A DNA stretch of 64,000 nucleotides from Galdieria partita. Lineage: Eukaryota; Rhodophyta; Bangiophyceae; Galdieriales; Galdieriaceae. The position numbers and the translations under genes were made by a program. This document shows, piece after piece, positions 45,596 through 64,000 of the stretch (within the stretch, counting starts at the first letter, position 1; each line of letters starts with the position of its first letter). The notes under the pieces were generated by a model that was not told the origin of the DNA, searched no databases, and saw only the letters and a program-made list of their open reading frames with translations. The stretch spans positions 62,001 to 126,000 of the forward strand of contig BQMJ01000029.1 in NCBI GenBank assembly GCA_025991245.1, read 5' to 3'.

Positions 45596-47905
45596 TCACA
45601 CATTCATTTGTTCATTTTCCTTTTCGAGGTTAGGAACACGAGACCTCGTCAAGTACGGATGTTCCTTTTGACCAGGTTTAAGAGTCTGTTGCGAACCCTC
45701 CTTTCTAGTCCCACATATGGACTCTTCTGTCTTTTTGGCGACATTTCTGTTCTCGTCTTCAATAGATTTGGAAGATTTAGGCAAACGATATTTTGGTTTC
45801 ACAGGTGTTGGTGCGAGTTTGCGCTGAAGTTCTCGCATTCGATTTTGTAGCTCAAGATATTGATTGCGCAATTGACGATTTTCTTCTTTCAACTTTGCAA
45901 CAAATTGTATCTTATGTTTGGTTTGTGAGTCACCAGAAATCAGTCTGCTGTTCTCCTCGTCCAGTCGTTTCAACTGTTCTGTCAGGTCAGCTACTTGCAA
46001 AGACAATTCGTCTACTCTATCTTCAAGTTTTGCATGATTGTCTTCAGATTCAAGAAGTGATATCTTATGATTGAAATGTTCCAATAATTCGTTATATTGG
46101 GATTGATAGCTTTCTACTTCATTTTGTTTCTCTCTCAAACTCTTCTCTAGTTGTTGCTTCTCTTCCCGTTCTTTCTGTAATTGAGTTTGCAGTTCTTTCT
46201 TTTCCTTGGAGACTTGCTCCATTTCCTGTTTCGTACAATCAAGCTGATTGGATTTGAGTTGAATTTCCTCGTTCAAATGATGGATATTCTTCGTTGTCAC
46301 TTGCAACTCACTTTCAAGTCTTTCAACGCATTCTCGAAGTTCCTTCGTTGTCGTCTCATAGTTTTCTTCCTTCTGTTTCATATTATCATGCAGCTTCTCA
46401 TATTCTTGCTCAAGTCGTTCGTATTCATGTTGACTTTGACTCCATTTTTCCTTGAAGAGTTGATTTTCTTGACTAGTTGTTTCCCATTTTTCATTCAACT
46501 CATATTCACGTTGCTTCAAAGCTTCCATTTCTTGTTTCATGGATTCCAAGGCAGTTTGATTGCGCTTCAGAGTTTCGTATTTTTCCTCTGTCTCTTTCAA
46601 TTCTTCTTGAATGATTCGTTTTTCCTCGACAAGATTCTTCATATATTCCTCTTGCTGCTGCTTGTCGTTTTCATATTCTCGTTTCTCTGTTTCCCATGCT
46701 TGATGAATATCTTGAATTTGATTCTGTAAAACCACATTTTGCTTGTCCAGTTTTTCAAGTTTTTGTTTCCAATGAAATTCATTTTCTTCCCAACTATGTT
46801 TCTCTGTTTTTAATTCCTCTATCTCTTCCAAGGTTCTGTCAAGTTTCCTTGTCGTTTCTTCCAATTGTCTCTTCAAGTCATTATTTCTTTGCTCCAATTG
46901 TGTTTGTATATTTTGATTGTACTCAGTTTGTTCCTGTTGTTGTTGTGAAGAACTTTCTATTGCTTCTTTCAATTGATTACGTAGTTCTCGTTCATTCTGT
47001 TCCTTTTCTTCCAATGTGGATTGCAAAGATGTTACTTGCTCTATTAGACTTTCATTTTCATTGGATGCTTGTTCACAAAGACTGGCCAATTCATCGATTT
47101 GTTCTTGCATCTGTTTAGACGAAAGCTGCCATTGTTCTTTTAATCTTTCGTTCTCTTCACTCAACTTTTTGACTTGAATATTAAGTTCTTGATTATATTC
47201 GACAGACTCTTTCCATTCCTTTTCTTTAAGACTCAATCTTTGGATCAAATCACTTGTATCCTGTGATTGACAATGTTGATTTTCTGGTTCCAAACCAATC
47301 TGTAGCCTGTTTGGTGATTCTACGCTCAGTTGAGGGGTCGTTTTACTTTCCATTGTCTGTTGATTGCAAGTTGGTTGCAAAGATCTACTTTCTAACTCTT
47401 GTATTTTTGCTTTCAATGATTCTATAGTGGATTGATACTGCAAGGAAGCTTTCTGCTCATCGACTAGACTGCTTTTGATTTTCTTCAATTCTTTTTCAGA
47501 ATATTCTAATTTTCTTCTGTAGGCTATCAATCTTTCCTTTTCTACAGCAGAAAATTTTTCCTCCAACATAGCATTCGACAAAGGAGTAGAACATTCAGGG
47601 TTTTCGAAAACTACTTTCTTCTTAAAGGGAGTGGAAGGAGTACCAGTAGTACGAGCTGGTGACTGAAAACCAACGATAGACTTTTCATCGCTTGTTGTAT
47701 TCTTGAATACTTGTTTTTTCAAGGAAGAGTTTTTCTTAGAACCAGATTGGAACGATGACAGAGGTGTTGATTGTTTGGTCTCTAAGGTGAGTAAAGGAGA
47801 GTTTGAAATGTCTCCGAAATCTTGTGCAACTTGTAGAAACTTCAAGTCCCAGTCACCTGTTAACTGCAAGTCTTCTTGATAAGGACTTTGTAAATGACGA
47901 CTCAT
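45596..47905 (-). CDS. Long coiled-coil protein
   Basis: Single exon, 769 residues. Residues 1-130 are Ser/Thr/Lys-rich with an N-terminal VAQDFGDISNSPLLTLE segment and several Thr/Ser-Pro sites (TGTPSTP, ECSTPLS), looking like a phosphoregulated region. From about 135 to 690 the protein is an almost unbroken Glu/Gln/Lys-rich coiled coil. The tail is basic (APTPVKPKYRLPKSSKS) and ends in a Lys/Glu stretch. Such proteins occur as golgins, centrosome or spindle factors; no motif decides. The mirror-image hydrophobic frames on the plus strand come from the antisense of Glu/Lys codons and are not genes. Confidence 0.8.
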   Translation of the reverse strand: MSRHLQSPYQEDLQLTGDWDLKFLQVAQDFGDISNSPLLTLETKQSTPLSSFQSGSKKNSSLKKQVFKNTTSDEKSIVGFQSPARTTGTPSTPFKKKVVFENPECSTPLSNAMLEEKFSAVEKERLIAYRRKLEYSEKELKKIKSSLVDEQKASLQYQSTIESLKAKIQELESRSLQPTCNQQTMESKTTPQLSVESPNRLQIGLEPENQHCQSQDTSDLIQRLSLKEKEWKESVEYNQELNIQVKKLSEENERLKEQWQLSSKQMQEQIDELASLCEQASNENESLIEQVTSLQSTLEEKEQNERELRNQLKEAIESSSQQQQEQTEYNQNIQTQLEQRNNDLKRQLEETTRKLDRTLEEIEELKTEKHSWEENEFHWKQKLEKLDKQNVVLQNQIQDIHQAWETEKREYENDKQQQEEYMKNLVEEKRIIQEELKETEEKYETLKRNQTALESMKQEMEALKQREYELNEKWETTSQENQLFKEKWSQSQHEYERLEQEYEKLHDNMKQKEENYETTTKELRECVERLESELQVTTKNIHHLNEEIQLKSNQLDCTKQEMEQVSKEKKELQTQLQKEREEKQQLEKSLREKQNEVESYQSQYNELLEHFNHKISLLESEDNHAKLEDRVDELSLQVADLTEQLKRLDEENSRLISGDSQTKHKIQFVAKLKEENRQLRNQYLELQNRMRELQRKLAPTPVKPKYRLPKSSKSIEDENRNVAKKTEESICGTRKEGSQQTLKPGQKEHPYLTRSRVPNLEKENEQMNV

Positions 47906-48139
47906 TGCGCAATTTCAAAATTTCAAAATGTGGCCCCGTTTTGAAGAGGGCGATGGGATTTTCTTCTATGAAGTCCAAGCATGGATGATATTCAAGGACT
48001 CTTTCAATAGCTACTGGAAGACTGAAAATAAACTGTAGAAGAATGTGTTCTAGTTTCAAATTCTAAATAGATATAGCAATCCAATACATGCAACGATAAC
48101 CCATTTGATCTCCTATTGGATCCAAGTGCCATGTAACGC

Positions 48140-52599
<4,460 letters not shown>

Positions 52600-52682
52600 G
52601 TATACATAAAAGAGAACTTTTCACAAGTCACATTTTTCAAATTGTTTGTTATTGCCGAATTGGTTCAATTTCTATTGATTGC

Positions 52683-55600
52683 ATGTCTCGTATTTTGTTT
52701 CGTTCCGAGGAAGACTTGGAGTTTCCCGAGCTGTTGGACGCAGCAGCTGAAGAGTTAGCTGCTGCGTCAGTTGATAGGGATGCTTCAAGAGGAGCCTTTG
52801 AATATGGGGCTGGAATATCAGAGCCCACTAGTCGAACCTTGGACGAAGGTTCGAGTCGTGCCAAAGTTCCAGGTGTTTCTGGAGTCCGAAAAGAAACTGT
52901 AAAGGAAAGCTATTGGTCTTCTACAACAGGACGTGTGGGAAACAAAGCTTTAAAGAGCATTGAAGAGAAACTCGTCACACCCGCCAAGAACTTGCTAGAG
53001 TTTGGAGTTGAACACCGACGGAAGGAAGCTTTAAAGAAACGAGAGCGCCTTTTTTCTTCAATGAGAGTAGGTTTAGTTTGTTTGAAATGTATTGGTCTCA
53101 TGAGCTTGTGTATAGTTGGACACAGGGGAAGGTTCACCTGTTCGCATAGTGAACATTGGCCAAGCTAATCTAACTTACCCTAAAAATTACATAAGAACAA
53201 CGAAATATACGTTGTTGACTTTTGTTCCAAAAAATCTCTTCGAACAGTTTAGGAGATACGTCAATCTCTATTTTCTCTTCGTTATTGTCGTTCAATTTAT
53301 ACCCGGAATAACTCCTTTTGATACTCCAAATGGAATACCAGTCAGCTCTATTCTTCCTCTGGCGTTTGTGGTTCTCTTATCTGCAGTTAAGGAAGCTTTT
53401 GAAGATTATCACCGATATCTGGCGGATCGCTCTTCAAATAGCACCAAGTATCAAGTAATAAGAGAAGGTGAACTGAAGACAGTTCCTTCTTATGACTTGA
53501 GAGTGGGAGAAATAGTACGCCTTGGAAAGGATCAAATGTGTCCTTCTGATGTTGTTGCGCTCTTTTCGTCCCATGAGGACAATGCTGTGTATGTAGAGAC
53601 AAGTAACTTGGACGGCGAAACAAATCTGAAACGTCTGGTAGCAGTTTTGAATTCTTCCGAAGATGGTTTACCTCAGGAACAAGAGATTATAAGTAAGACA
53701 TCTTCACTTCATGGTGTAATCAAATGTGAGGCTCCCAATGCATCTTTGTACAAGTTTATTGGACAGTTGGAGTTGTCTCCAGAAACTAGTTATTCGTCTA
53801 TGTATGTAATGGATGGAGTAGACGGTTTAGGAAGAATGGTGGACGGCCATATGAAGACTTCGGCTACAGATAAACCTATTCAGTCTTCGACAGAAGTTGA
53901 TGGTTCGCAACGTTTCCCTTTGGACGCGAAGAACTTGTTATTGAGAGGTTGTCGTTTGCGAAATACAGAGTATACGTATGGAGTTGTTGTATATACTGGA
54001 AAACAATGTAAATTAATGTTGAACCAGCAACATCAAAGAGCAAAGTTCTCGCATGTCGAAAAGAAGTTGAATACATACATTTTGAGTATCTTTTACTTTC
54101 TGTTAATTCTTTGTTTTATATGGGCTATATGTGCTTCAGCAGTTCAAAATAACTCAGTATGGTATCTGACTGGCCTTCCAACTAACGGGGCTCTAATATT
54201 TATTACTCATTTGGGAACTTTCTTTCTTTTGTTGTACAATATGATCCCGATATCATTAATTATCTCGTTGGAGTTGACTCGTTTTTGGCAAAAGTGCTTC
54301 ATGGAATGGGATCAGGAACTGACATGCTATGATTATTCTGTGTCTCCTCCTCAAAGAAAACCGATGCTGGCAAGAACCAGTGCTATTAATGATGAACTTG
54401 GTACCGTGCAACATTTGTTCTCCGATAAGACAGGCACTTTAACAGAAAACGTAATGGAGTTTTCTAAATGTAGTGTTGGTGGTGAACTCTTTTATACAAA
54501 GCAAAGTAGTTCTGGTGATCATCTTGGAGAATTGGCCTTTACTGAGAAACAAAGAGTGGAGTCTGGGATCTATCGAGGCACCGATATAGTAACAGTAAGA
54601 GGATACAAGTTTTCTTGGACAAGTAATTTATGAGTTTTTTAGAACGATTCGTTTACTAACCAAGGTCGAAATTTGGAGGTTCCAGTTGAGCACACTTCAC
54701 CCATTGTGGATACTGATTTTCCCTTCAAGTTAGAATTTCTTCGAGCAATGTGCGTATGTCATACAGTCTCCCCTGATGTTCCGAATCAGTTTGAAAGTGG
54801 TGAAGAGAAGAAGCACTCATGGCATTTGAAAAACTTGAAGCGGAATGCACTGCGATTTTTCAAGAAGTCCAAAGCTGACAAAACTGACAAATCTTTGAAA
54901 TCTGGTGAAACCAATGAACTGACTGACGATATCGAGAAAATCGATTATGCAGCTCAATCTCCCGATGAAGTGGCCCTTGTGAGGGCTGCTCGTGATTACG
55001 GTTTTCGCTTGATTAAAAGACAAGGACAACGTCTGCACATATTGAATGAACATGAGAAAACCGAGGAGATATTCCAAGTCTTGGATGTTGCTGAGTTTGA
55101 ATCTTCGCGAAGGAGTATGTCGTTAATTGTGCGCACCCCCGAAGGAAAGATAGTTCTTTATTCAAAGGGAGCAGAATCGGTAATGTTCGATAGAATGAGA
55201 GATGTTTCACTGAGCATTGATCGTGGGGAAATAGCCACTAGCGTAGCTTTTGACCAACGGGACCTGATTTCTGTCACGAAGAAGCATGTTCAGTCATTCG
55301 CTGACGAGGGACTTCGTGTTTTGGTGTTTGGAGCTCGTTTTCTTTCGGAAACAGAATATGAGAACTTCCATGCAGAGTTGGAACGTGCACAGGGGGCTAT
55401 GGATGCTAGTAGGGAGTTGAAAATTACTCAGGCATGGGAGCTTGTAGAACATGACTTGACACTATTAGGTGCTTCAGCTGTGGAGGACCGTTTACAGTAC
55501 AAAGTTCAAGAAACTGTTTCGTTTCTTCAACAAGCAGGTATTACCATTTGGATGGTCACTGGAGACTTGAGAGAAACTGCTGTAGCCATTGGTGTTAGCT

Positions 55601-57230
55601 CTTCCATTGTAGTAGATCCACATAAAATGATTAGTATTGAGGGAACCACTTCGGAACAAGTTATGCAGCAGTTGGAAATGGCTTTGAAAAGCGATTTGTT
55701 GTTTTCAGGTGGGAGTATTCTATCAGCCACAGCAGATGAGGAAGATAACGAACTGGTTGATGAACCAACTCCGCTAGCAGGAACACGACGACTCGATAAT
55801 GCAAAAGGAAAATGGAAAGGACGAAAGAATGGATTTTCTTCTATTCAAAATGCCCCTTCCAAGAGATTGAGAGGACCTACTCTTGTTATTGACGGAACTT
55901 CCTTGACGCTGGCTTTAAAGAACATTCCAGAAACATTTTTAACTGTTGCTGAACAGTGTGTTTCAGTAATATGTTGTAGAGCAACGCCACTGCAAAAGGC
56001 GGTGATTGTGCGTTTGGTAAAAACCCAAGGAAGGGTTACATGCGCCGTAGGGGATGGAGCAAATGATGTTTCTATGATTCAGGAAGCAGATGTCGGAATC
56101 GGCATCCAAGGCCACGAGGGAATGCAAGCCGTTATGGCTTCTGATTATGCTATTGGGCAGTTCTATCTTCTAAGTCGCTTGATAGGAGTCCATGGAAGAT
56201 ACAACTTCATTCGAGCAGTCAAATTGATATTTTATTCATTGTATAAGAATATGATGTTGGTGTTGGTTCAGGCATGGTTTGCTTTTTTCAATCAATTTTC
56301 GGGTCAAACTATTATTGATTCGTGGATATTGCAATTCTTCAATTTGTTTATAACCTCTTTGCCACCACTTGCACTTGGAACGTTTGAAAAGGACATTACT
56401 GAAACCACAATCATGAGACATCCCTCTGCTTATCAAGGGCTTAGAGACTCTGGGTACTTTTCTGCAAAGAAAATGTTGTATTGGAGTTTGCTGGCCATTT
56501 ATCAAAGTTTGATTTGTTTCTTTTGTGCGTATGGAGCATATCATTCTTCGAATGGCGTAGAGAGAGCAATTGGTCAAGTAAGTGCATCTTTTGTCATGTT
56601 CTTTCGTATTCATTTGCTGTATAAAAGGTGGGAGGTTTATGGGACATGAGTACGATGATCTTCACCAACGTTGTGATTATCATTTTATTAGAAGCCTGTC
56701 TGTATACTCATTACTGGGTATGGATAACACATGTTGCCATTTGGTTATCGGTCGTTTTCTTTTTTGTTCTCATGATTGCTTACAGTTATATTCAGTAAGT
56801 TGTTGCAGTTCTTAGTCATGCACTGATTTGACACCTTGAAAATAGACCCAACGACCTCATTCAACAAGCGAATATGTATGGTGTGGTTCGCTGGGCCTTT
56901 CAATCTCCTCCTTATTGGCTTAGTCTTTTGGCTACCGTTTCATTTGCAATGCTTCCTGATTATGTCATTCGGTAAGTATATGATTTGGTTAAGTGGCTTA
57001 TTCGTTCTAAAGAGATTGATATAGTTTTGTAATGCGAGAATATGCACCCAAGGATTACGAAACCTTACAGGTATGTACATTATTAGTTTGTGTAGCATTC
57101 ATTCATTCAACGGGTTCCTTAGGTCATAGAGCGCAAAGAAATGAGAGAAGATAGAAGAAAAGATGTATTGGAGAGTGCAACAAACGTTTTAGGTGGTACA
57201 AGACGTTTCCGGGGTACTTCGAATCGATAG
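52683..57230 (+). CDS. P4-type ATPase, phospholipid flippase
   Basis: Moves aminophospholipids to the cytosolic leaflet. Seven exons (52683-53066, 53116-54594, 54643-56577, 56628-56794, 56846-56971, 57025-57070, 57123-57230) give 1414 residues. Phosphorylation site SDKTGTLTENVMEF near residue 564; hinge GDGANDVSMIQEADVG near 1091; the family's first segment VRIVNIGQANLTYPKN and the NYxxTxKYT-like entry NYIRTTKYTLLTF; a DGETNLK box in the actuator domain (NLDGETNLKR). Ten membrane helices are expected; the last four exons supply helices 7-10. An unusual N-terminal extension of about 130 residues (Ala/Glu-rich, then basic) precedes the core. Starts 83 bp after the ValRS stop. Confidence 0.95.
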
Positions 57231-57464
57231 TTGGATAAATATAGTCTTTTGCAGCAAGTGCTTGTCTATAATAAAACTGAACAGCGAAATGTGCATCAAC
57301 CTCTACTGTTTCTTTGGATGTCATCTTCGTATGAACGAAACTTGATTTTCATTCCAAACGTGCGAGTTTCCGTAAAACGAATTATAAGGAATTCGTCGCA
57401 CAGTTCAATCAACAACAAACAAATTCTAATCACTAACTCAAATAAACACTAGTGAATAAGAATA

Positions 57465-58169
57465 CTACGCGTCCGCCTGTTCAGCCGGCTGGTGATATTC
57501 TGCTTTGCTAAAAGTGGCATCCACTCGGTCACGAGTATCAATAGCACCATTTGCAAAAGTCACTATCACCATGAAGATACAAAAGACAAAGTTTATCCAG
57601 GCAAGGCCCTCAATGGCTTTGATATCTTTCGAGATTCCTAAAGTATTCTCCACAGAGGTTGAAGGACGCTGGGAGGTTATGACGATAGCACCAATAAGCC
57701 TTCGCAGTTGTGTCAACACGAATAGAAACGGAGCGTGCGAAAGCATAACTTACCACCAACAGACCATCCATATATTGGTAAACAATTCCGCTGGCCAGTA
57801 TTTGCTCATAAAGCGGTAAAACACGTCCACCATAGTAAGTACCCAGAGAATAAAGTATATGATAAAGCTTGTCGATGCTAGCGCTAGGACATACATACAG
57901 GTATGCGGGTTTCCACCGGAAGCTACAGAAGAGGCACCATAAGCACAAAAGTCAATAATACTACCGTTGAATGAAAGTGTTGTGTTCCAAACATTGTCTC
58001 CCTTCTTCCCCATCACTCCGTCTATAGCAATAGAGAAAGCTTGATATAGCGTGAGTACGAACAAACTACAACATAACAGTTACACGTTACCGAGAATAAC
58101 TGTATACAAAAAGAATCTTGTGAGCCATAAACTGGCTCTTGACATACTACTTAACGTGGCGCTAACCAT
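57465..58169 (-). CDS. Four-helix membrane protein, MARVEL-like
   Basis: Exons 58169-58091, 58039-57754, 57699-57465 give 199 residues. Four hydrophobic helices: one near the start (FFLYTVILAFSIAI across the intron), CMYVLALASTSFIIYFILW, LFTNIWMVCWWLIGAIVI and LAWINFVFCIFMVIVTFA, with a short acidic C-terminus (AEYHQPAEQADA). The layout and the Gly/Trp positions in the last helix recall MARVEL/physin-type proteins, but no diagnostic motif was found, so this is only a shape match. The first intron was chosen as a 51-nt one ending CAAG because nearer acceptors would leave introns under 26 nt. Confidence 0.68.
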
Positions 58170-58602
58170 TGTCACCAAGTTAAAAACGGCAACCCAACAA
58201 TCACCAAATCACAGAGGGTTTCTTCAGCTTCGCCAAAAACTAGAATTCTCAATTTCTCTCCGTGTCTATGGGATTCATCACAAAGCGCGGGCATCACGTG
58301 ACGTTCGTGTCGTGTGGTGAAGATGGATCCATGGGACTCTTCTTCCTTGTGTTTTGCAAACATGGAACTAGGTATGATGCTTTATTGGCAAGCTAGTTAT
58401 TTTGCAAGAATTGCATGCAAATTTTAAAGAAAGTCGAAAAGTTTGGTATCGAAGTTGACAGGAATGGACAGCGAACAGCTGTCTTATATTGGGTAATTTC
58501 TACACCCTTCCCACAAAGTGCATTAAATTTGAGATAAAAGCGGGTTACTTTGTTTTTGGTTTGTCGGTGAGAGGAAGCTACGTGCACACGTTTTCTACGA
58601 AC
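58170..58602. other. Divergent promoter region, no gene seen
   Basis: About 430 bp between the membrane-protein and transporter start codons. An open frame runs 5' from the transporter start to 58489 but lacks its own ATG. Nothing else recognised. Confidence 0.5.
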
Positions 58603-59462
58603 ATGGTTTCTACGATGACTGAAGAAGAACAAGCCACTCAGGCAACGCGACCTACGAGAAATAACGACTCTGGAGATGAAGAATTGGGTTTGAAGGACCT
58701 TCCACCAAACTCCTTTGTACGGCGCTACTCGTACGGAAATATGGGAGGCATGTCGCAAGAATACCATCGTGAGTTTGTTGAAATAACGTTATTTGGAATA
58801 TTGATTGATGCCAAACTTTAGCTGCTATTAAGCAAGTTATGAACTTGGGACATCCAGAAGCCTTGGGGTTGGCAGGTTTTGCAGCAACAGACTTTATGTT
58901 GAGTTGTATGAATGCTCACCTGCTGCCTCATGATAAGATGGTGAATAGCATTGTTGCACTGGGTTTCATGTATGGAGGTTCGGCACAGTTGATTGCAGGT
59001 ATTTTGACGTTTATCAAGCAAAATACTTTTGGTGGTGTAGCATTTTCGAGTTATGGTGCCTTTTGGTTAACGTTTGGAGTTCTTATTACGTTGCATGCCG
59101 AATATGGTTCTCAATTTCTAGGTACCAATGATTATGTCACGGCACTAGGTTTTATTCTTGTTTGTTACACTATTTTCAACACCTATATGTTTGTTGCATC
59201 AATGGGACACAACATTCAGTTATACATTGTGTTTTTGACTTTGGAACTGGAGCTCGTCTTGGATGATATGCATTTCTTTGGTGCAATAAGTTCGGTGCCC
59301 GGTGGGATTTTGGGCATGTTGTGTTCCATCAGTGCTTGGGTCTTATCAGCCACTATCGTGATTAATGACAGTTTTGGAACGACTGTGATTCCCAATCCAG
59401 AGCTCAAGGATCTCCCAGTCTTCCGCGACTGGGTAAAGATGATCAAAGGACAGAAGAAATAA
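58603..59462 (+). CDS. GPR1/FUN34/YaaH-family acetate-type transporter
   Basis: Two exons, 58603-58768 and 58822-59462, give 268 residues. A polar N-terminus leads to six helices. The family signature, usually NPAPLGL, appears as GHPEALGLAGFAATDFML, and the third-helix GGxxQ element as MYGGSAQLIAGI; a FGGVAFSSYGAFWL segment follows, all typical. Bacterial SatP and yeast Ady2/Gpr1 members move acetate or succinate with protons; substrate here is inferred. The intron (donor GTGAGT at 58769) lies just before the signature. A decayed copy sits 0.75 kb downstream on the same strand. Confidence 0.92.
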
Positions 59463-60207
59463 TTGTGTCTATAGTTGCTTTTAGAAAGTTCTAGTCTATT
59501 TTTGTTTCAAATTGTATAAATGACTGAGTTTGTTTGGAAACTGGCTGTCTCGCCTATATTATAGCGCACATTCTTAAGACTATCACGTTGTTCAAAAAAA
59601 TAGAGCAAAATGAGGAACAGGGAAGCACGAAAGTAACGAAATATGTTGGACTGAGGCAGGATTTATCGCAAAGACGCAATGAAATGGACTCCTGAGAAAC
59701 AGAACACTCCTTCATCTTCTGTGAAAAGTAAGCCAATGATTGTCATTGGACCAAGTTGAAAAGTTCGCAATGGGCCATATCGAGGAAAAGGAATAGAATA
59801 GAAACGGCTGTGTGCGACAGACTTGCTTTCATATACAATGGACTGGATGAATCACCATATTGAGGTTGAGCGGCTATCATCACAAGTGGAACTATTTCAT
59901 GCGAAAATTTGAATGGAATGCATCCGTTATAGGAACCTAAAAGGGTATTCGCGTTTCTAGAGGGCTACAATAACAGGGGATAGGACAAATTGCTGGCTAC
60001 TTGCAGTAGGTCCTACGTATGTTTTGATCATCGAATTTCTACTCGTTGGCATTTTCGGAAAAGTGGGAGACGATGTGCAAACAAGAGAAGAGAGCTTGAA
60101 GAATTTTACAACCTATTCATGATAGGCGCTATTCTCCTGGAGCATAACTTCAGTGTACAGAGGCAAGTTTTCAAATTCAAGATGAAAGAATGGAAGTGCG
60201 TGCAAGC
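59463..60207. other. Intergenic, no gene seen
   Basis: About 745 bp between the intact transporter and its decayed copy. No exon of either copy or other gene was recognised; it may contain the remains of the duplicated promoter and first exon. Confidence 0.5.
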
Positions 60208-60720
60208 TCCTGTCAAGCTAGTTACAGTAATGGGACATTCAGAGGCTCTAGGATTAGCAGGTTTTGCAGCAGCAGACTACATCAATGCCAAATTCTTATC
60301 CACGACGCCATGACAACAAGTATCGTTTATGTTATGGTGACCTCAAATAACTGCAGCTTTCTTTTCGTCAGACAGATTGCCTTTGGCGGAATAGCATCAT
60401 TCAGTTATGATGCTCTCTGATTGTCCTTTGGCTTCTGCTATATTGTTTCAACACTTGCATGTTTATGGCAACCACGGCTCATAATATCCAACTCTATATT
60501 ATATTCATGAATGGAGTTACAATTTGTTCTATCTGATATGCATTTCTTAGGTGTTATGCGCCCTGTTCCTAGTGGACTATTGGGTTGTGCTTTGTGCTAT
60601 CAGCGCTGGATTCTGTCTGCTGCAATTTCGCCAATCACAGTTTTGTAACAACTATTATTCCCAATCCTAAGGATCTTTTGGTTTTCCGAGAGTGGCTTAT
60701 GTAAGGGGGACAAAAGCTTA
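60208..60720 (+). pseudogene. Decayed tandem copy of the acetate-type transporter
   Basis: Pieces of the second exon of the neighbouring transporter recur in order on the same strand: GHSEALGLAGFAAADY at about 60233-60283, IAFGGIASFSYDAL near 60378-60418, HNIQLYIIF around 60481-60510, and IIPNPKDLLVFREWL near 60655-60702. Between them the frame changes several times, in-frame stops occur (for example after SYDAL), and stretches of the parent corresponding to the helices around residues 90-115 and 145-165 are absent or shortened. No complete reading frame survives. It is a host-gene duplicate that has lost function; protein-level similarity remains clear, so decay is moderately old. Confidence 0.85.
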
Positions 60721-60906
60721 GTTGTTTGTTCGCCTCTGTAGTTTTCGCGTCGTTTGTGTTGATAACAAAGAAATGATCCACAAAATGGAAATCACAAGAA
60801 TGCTCATTCTAATGCAAAAGATACTTTATGAAAGAAGTTGAATGTTCAACATGGATGCAAATACCACTTGGGATTCACATGCTGATTCAGCGTTATACAA
60901 TGAAAA

Positions 60907-64000
<3,094 letters not shown>

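Noticed and set aside
46181-47118. Long plus-strand frames of hydrophobic Phe/Leu-rich protein opposite the coiled-coil gene
   Set aside because: They are the antisense of Glu/Lys/Gln codons, which reads as Phe/Leu/Val; the sense frame is a clean 769-residue coiled coil with an ATG.

Overview
The window reads as nuclear DNA of a unicellular red alga of the Cyanidiophyceae, most likely Galdieria. The reasons are moderate AT richness, genes packed a few tens of bases apart, very many spliceosomal introns of about 45-60 nt with GTAAG/GTGAG-type donors, plant-type features (an adenosylhomocysteinase with the long plant/bacterial insertion, a histidine-pathway enzyme with a plastid-like leader, an SOS1/NhaP-like exchanger), a GPR1/FUN34/YaaH acetate-type transporter, and a tRNA-Leu gene interrupted in the T-loop, a habit known from cyanidiophycean tRNAs. 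The species name is inference. No mobile element, virus-like element or CRISPR array was recognised.

Layout. 1-10 kb: SART1/Snu66 (cut by the left edge), TACO1/YebC, a Na+/H+ exchanger, a GNAT acetyltransferase, a PIAS/SIZ SUMO ligase, ribosomal proteins uS12 and eL24, and NUP62. 10-21 kb: a small membrane protein, imidazoleglycerol-phosphate dehydratase, a MYSM1-like deubiquitinase, tRNA-Ser, an orphan protein, adenosylhomocysteinase, the interrupted tRNA-Leu and an AP180-type ANTH protein. 21-34 kb: phosphatidylserine decarboxylase, SmG, a coiled-coil orphan, an NDUFA4-type subunit, tRNA-Thr, a SAC1-type phosphatase, PAM18, a small orphan, GEMIN6 overlapping COP9 subunit 8, NCA2/DGS1 and a protein built on a repeated Tyr/Leu/Ala motif. 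35-48 kb: a 1900-residue armadillo-ankyrin-coiled-coil protein, a TRIC-like channel overlapping an orphan membrane protein, a Gfo/Idh/MocA oxidoreductase and a long coiled-coil protein. 48-64 kb: valyl-tRNA synthetase (21 exons), a P4-ATPase, a four-helix membrane protein, an acetate-type transporter, its decayed copy, and MCM4 running off the right edge.

The genes are housekeeping genes in no operon-like order. Common threads are splicing and snRNP assembly (SART1, SmG, GEMIN6), translation (uS12, eL24, valyl-tRNA synthetase, three tRNAs), mitochondria (TACO1, NDUFA4-like, PAM18, NCA2, phosphatidylserine decarboxylase) and membrane lipids (SAC1-like phosphatase, flippase, phosphatidylserine decarboxylase).

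The most notable observations are the T-loop intron in tRNA-Leu(CAA), the 20-nt same-strand coding overlap between CSN8 and GEMIN6, the armadillo-ankyrin-coiled-coil fusion, first exons of 11 and 3 nt, divergent start codons only 18-27 bp apart, and the repeat protein. Exon boundaries were deduced by eye from splice signals, reading-frame phase and family resemblance; multi-exon models were checked for frame consistency but not against transcripts.
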